From Poecilobothrus nobilitatus (taxonomy: Eukaryota; Arthropoda; Insecta; Diptera; Dolichopodidae), in NCBI GenBank assembly GCA_947095535.1, contig OX352772.1, forward strand, positions 35,669,445 through 35,733,444: a DNA stretch of 64,000 nt, written 5' to 3'. A program made the translations under genes and the position numbers. The notes beneath the pieces were generated by a model. The model was not told the DNA's origin, searched no databases, and was given only the letters and a program-made list of their open reading frames with translations. This document shows, in pieces, positions 60,666 through 64,000 of the stretch (within the stretch, counting starts at the first letter, position 1; the number at the start of each line of letters is the position of its first letter).

Positions 60666-63600
60666 TCGACTGGACCTCAACGGCTCAACTATTCTTTGGC
60701 TATATGTATGTAATGTAGTATGTACTTTAACTTATGCATGTATAAAGAAAAAAATTTAAAAATTGATAAAAATCATCATTTATTACAATATGCATTGAAA
60801 TTTGAAAATAAAGATGAATGAATGATATTGATCTGATATTAATAATCAATATGTATCTAAGAATGTATGTAAATACTTATGTTTGTATGACCAGTGGGCA
60901 GAGTTCTCTTTAAAATTCAAATATGCAATTGTTTTGGGTTTTGTACTTTTCTATTAAATTGTTGCATTTATGTATGAATGTTTGTATATTATTTGAAGCG
61001 ATTAGAAAACTTTTCTAATTGTATTCTTTTTTGAATTCAATTTCTTCTCATATAAGTACTTAAATTTTAGTATACAGCAGTTCTTACAACCAAAATTAAA
61101 TTTGAATAAATTTTTATTTTTAAATATTATGTATTTCAGTTTTATGCAGTGTTACTATTTGTACAATTGTGGTAATATTTGTACGGTTTTCTCGCCCTCT
61201 GTACCATATGTACAATTTTAATCAAGGATTGTTCGCCAAATATACGGTTTTTTCAGATTTTAAATTGTTTACATTAGGGCAAGGTAAAACGAACAACGGC
61301 AATATTGTTACAGACAACGTGGCCTATAAAAAAATTTAATTGAACTTTGCTCCAAACTTTGTTTGTGCATTTTACGAATGTTTTACGGATACCTATTCTG
61401 TTTTCCTCACGTACCTTTAAAACATTTATTTCGAACTCGATAAATAGAATCTAAATATACGTACATCAACTACAGGTTCTTTATATAATTTAATTCTGTT
61501 TTGGCGTTATTTTAAAAATAATTTCAGTTATTGTTTTGACGAATTTGGTTTTGCTTTCTGATTTTTTACGGATTGTACTTTTTCCATAAATTCTATTTTT
61601 CTAAACTGCAACTGTCTATTATATGAATTGGGATTCAACATAAAATTTGACTACACATTAACAGGGGTCCCTAGTTTTATTTATAATAATTAATATATAA
61701 CTACTTTTAAGATCGCTTTAAATTTAGATTATCTATATATTACATCTGAATTCAGTGTGCCAGATGTAAAAACAAATAGTATGAACGTAATAAAAATGAA
61801 CTTTTGACATTTCAGCTGACATTCCATATATAAAATTTATTTTAGAACCGGTTCTAATTTTATCTAACTTTTGATATGTATTTTTGGTATTTTTCCCACA
61901 TTCGTATACAGTTGAAAGGTTTAGCAGGAAAATAAAATAATTTAAATAAAGAAATTTTAAAAAATATAATAAATTCATGATCAATTTTTGCATATTATTT
62001 AAAATAAATTTGACAGAACTAAAACAATTTCGTTTTTTGGTTATGAAATTTATTTAAAAGGACTGTCAAAATTGTCAGATAGGTGTGGTGTGAATTCAGA
62101 AAATAATAACGATATGAAAAAATCAGCTGTCTAATTAGCTGTTTTTCTTCTGTATTTTTTTGCAGCCATGCCAGCTGTAAAATAAATATAATCTGAAGCG
62201 ATCTTTATTAGAAAAATATGATTTTCAAATTACATATTAAAAAATTTGAATGGTAATTTGTTGAGTTACAAAATCTAAAAATTTTTGGAATCGAATTTTA
62301 ATGGAATTATGTAGACGAAGATTTTGTAGTCGTTGAATACCAGATTTCAGAAACTTTCCTCAAAATTTTAGTAGATTATGGTAAACTTAAAATTGTATCA
62401 CATCAAAGGTCTGAAATTATTAGAGAACTTTAACAAAATGTTTAATTGACGATTAAAATTTTTATAGAACTTTTAAATCAGTTAAGCCGAATAATTTCTA
62501 AAGGAGTGAAATTAGATCTACACTCCCTTTTATACAATTTTTTTTTTTTTTTTTTTTTTTCTCGACCTCCTCAATTATCTATTTCAAGTTTTATATGTTA
62601 TTTAAAGAACCGGTCACCCTGTAAATCATTAAAAAGAATTTGATAACTTAATCTTCTTAAAAAACTTTTTTTTCGTTTTAGTTTTTTTTTTTTTCCAAAT
62701 GTAAACAAGACAAAAAAATAATTGAAATGTAAATTGAAATGTTTTGATTTAAAATAACTATTATCACTATAATATTCAAAAATATTGAATAGTTTATTAT
62801 ATTTACTATACTTAATTTAAAAAAATAAAAAAAAAAAAAAATATTGAAATTATATCCCCAAAAGATTTATTTAATTTTTTATTTAATATGATTCCGTGTG
62901 ACTTTTTATATTTATAACTTCTTTAAAAATAATTTTTTTTTTTTTTTAAATGATGATTACTTCATGTTTTTAATGGTAAATAATGGTACTTAAAATCAAT
63001 GAATATAGCCTCTCAGGTATTTAACAATCCATTTAATACACGCACCATTAAGTTAAATGATTGTTAATAGCAAAGAAAAAAGAAAAAGAAAAAAAACACT
63101 AAAAAATACATTGAATGCGAATTTTATTAGTTATAATAATAATATGAATGTTGCCAGTCTATGTCTTTAAAAATATATAAACTAAATCTTGGTTAACTAC
63201 ATGCTTATATTAAATGTGATTTATCCAAATTAGTATATATAGTAAATGATTCTTTAATATGAATGACAAGAATATTACATAATTTTTTAATTTTTTTTTT
63301 TTTTTTTCAGATTAAAAAAGATTTTAAATTCATTTTTATTCTCTATATATGGAAATAAAACATCATTTTATATATTTTTGTTGTTAAATGAATTAATAAA
63401 ACAATTTTAAAACGCGTTTGCTGTTAAAAATTTGTTCTGTTAAATGTTATAATAATGTTATCAACAAATTTTATTGTTCAACATATTATTTTGTTGAAGA
63501 AGAATATTTAATTGATGGAAGAGGAAAAATAAAACAAGAATTGTTTTTTTTTTTTTTTTTTTATGATTTTTAATGTTCAAGGAACTCTAGGGAATCTTTT

Positions 63601-64000
63601 GGTAAATTTATTTACAATGCAAAAAAAAAAAAAATTTAATAAAAAACGAAACATAATATTACTTTGTTTCGTTTGATTTTTTTTTTTTCTTTTGTATCAT
63701 TTCTATAACAGAAAATGAACCAATTTGTTAAAATTTTTTTTATTGATAAATTTTGGATATGTTATGTAATAGTTATATATTATGTATTCGTGTCTTGGTG
63801 TATGTATATTTTATTAGTAAGTAATTTTATATTAAATTTTTTTTTAGATTCAATATAAACAGAGTGTATCAAATATGCATAAAGAAAGTGACAATGAATT
63901 TTATTATATTTATTGTATGTGAATCCTTTTACGCATGGAAAAGAGTAGTTGAAAGTAGTTGAGGGAATAGTTGTGGAAGTAGTTGATAAATGGAACGTTA
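60666..64000. other. Noncoding stretch to the window end
   Basis: No coding exon or RNA gene seen. Includes the right part of dispersed-repeat copy B (61450-61500) and a GGTCACCCTGTAA near 62614 that resembles an isolated mariner tip. TAGGGTGACC at about 14911 resembles the same tip in opposite orientation. The final kilobases are A+T-rich with oligo(T) runs. Confidence 0.5.

Noticed and set aside
62600..62625. GGTCACCCTGTAA as a mariner end
   Set aside because: No inverted partner within a reasonable distance; the similar TAGGGTGACC at 14911 is 48 kb away.
1..64000. tRNA, rRNA or CRISPR arrays
   Set aside because: Looked for tRNA B-box-like GGTTCGAATCC patterns and evenly spaced repeats with unique spacers; none seen. 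The tandem arrays here have no spacers.

Overview
The window looks like nuclear DNA from an insect, most likely a true fly (Diptera). The evidence is: very high A+T content, short GT-AG introns of about 54-250 bases, a tousled-like kinase whose glutamine/serine-rich tail looks fly-like, abundant TATG/TACATA/TACCTA microsatellites, and several families of insect DNA transposons. No bacterial or organellar features are seen. Only two convincing protein-coding genes are present; the rest is intron, intergenic DNA and transposon debris.

Layout. 1-15384: no convincing coding exon, microsatellite-rich, with two short inverted-repeat elements (2110-2755 and 8634-9251) and a weak candidate core promoter near 12.09 kb on the + strand that could serve the kinase gene. 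15385-19532: tousled-like kinase (tlk), seven coding exons whose lengths and phases add up exactly to a 1167-residue protein. 19533-20408: a remarkable in-frame open stretch directly behind the tlk stop codon. 20409-29.0 kb: an extreme low-complexity domain of oligo(A), oligo(T) and (TA)n tracts, perhaps tlk 3' UTR in part. 29.2-42 kb: a transposon graveyard holding a 101-base tandem repeat, a PIF/Harbinger relic with two recognisable introns, a Tc1/mariner element with DD41D spacing (rosa-like), a second internally deleted mariner with TA target duplication, a large hairpin, and a perfect TTAA-flanked piggyBac-type MITE. 42970-47757 (- strand): a two-exon gene for a secreted 1542-residue Pro/Gln/Asn/Thr-rich protein with a signal peptide, furin-like sites and an unusual repeated tryptophan/asparagine motif. 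47.8-64 kb: no coding exon seen; contains a perfect hairpin, tandem duplications, a TA-flanked MITE, a larger inverted-repeat element, a hAT-type MITE with 8-base target duplication, and a dispersed repeat shared with 31.5 kb.

The two genes converge: tlk runs rightward, the secreted-protein gene leftward, with transposon-rich DNA between their 3' ends. In both, a splice acceptor lies immediately before the ATG, so each must have untranslated leader exon(s) further upstream, which I could not place. The most interesting observations are the long in-frame ORF after the tlk stop (possible stop-codon readthrough or an alternative C terminus) and the repeat architecture of the secreted protein.
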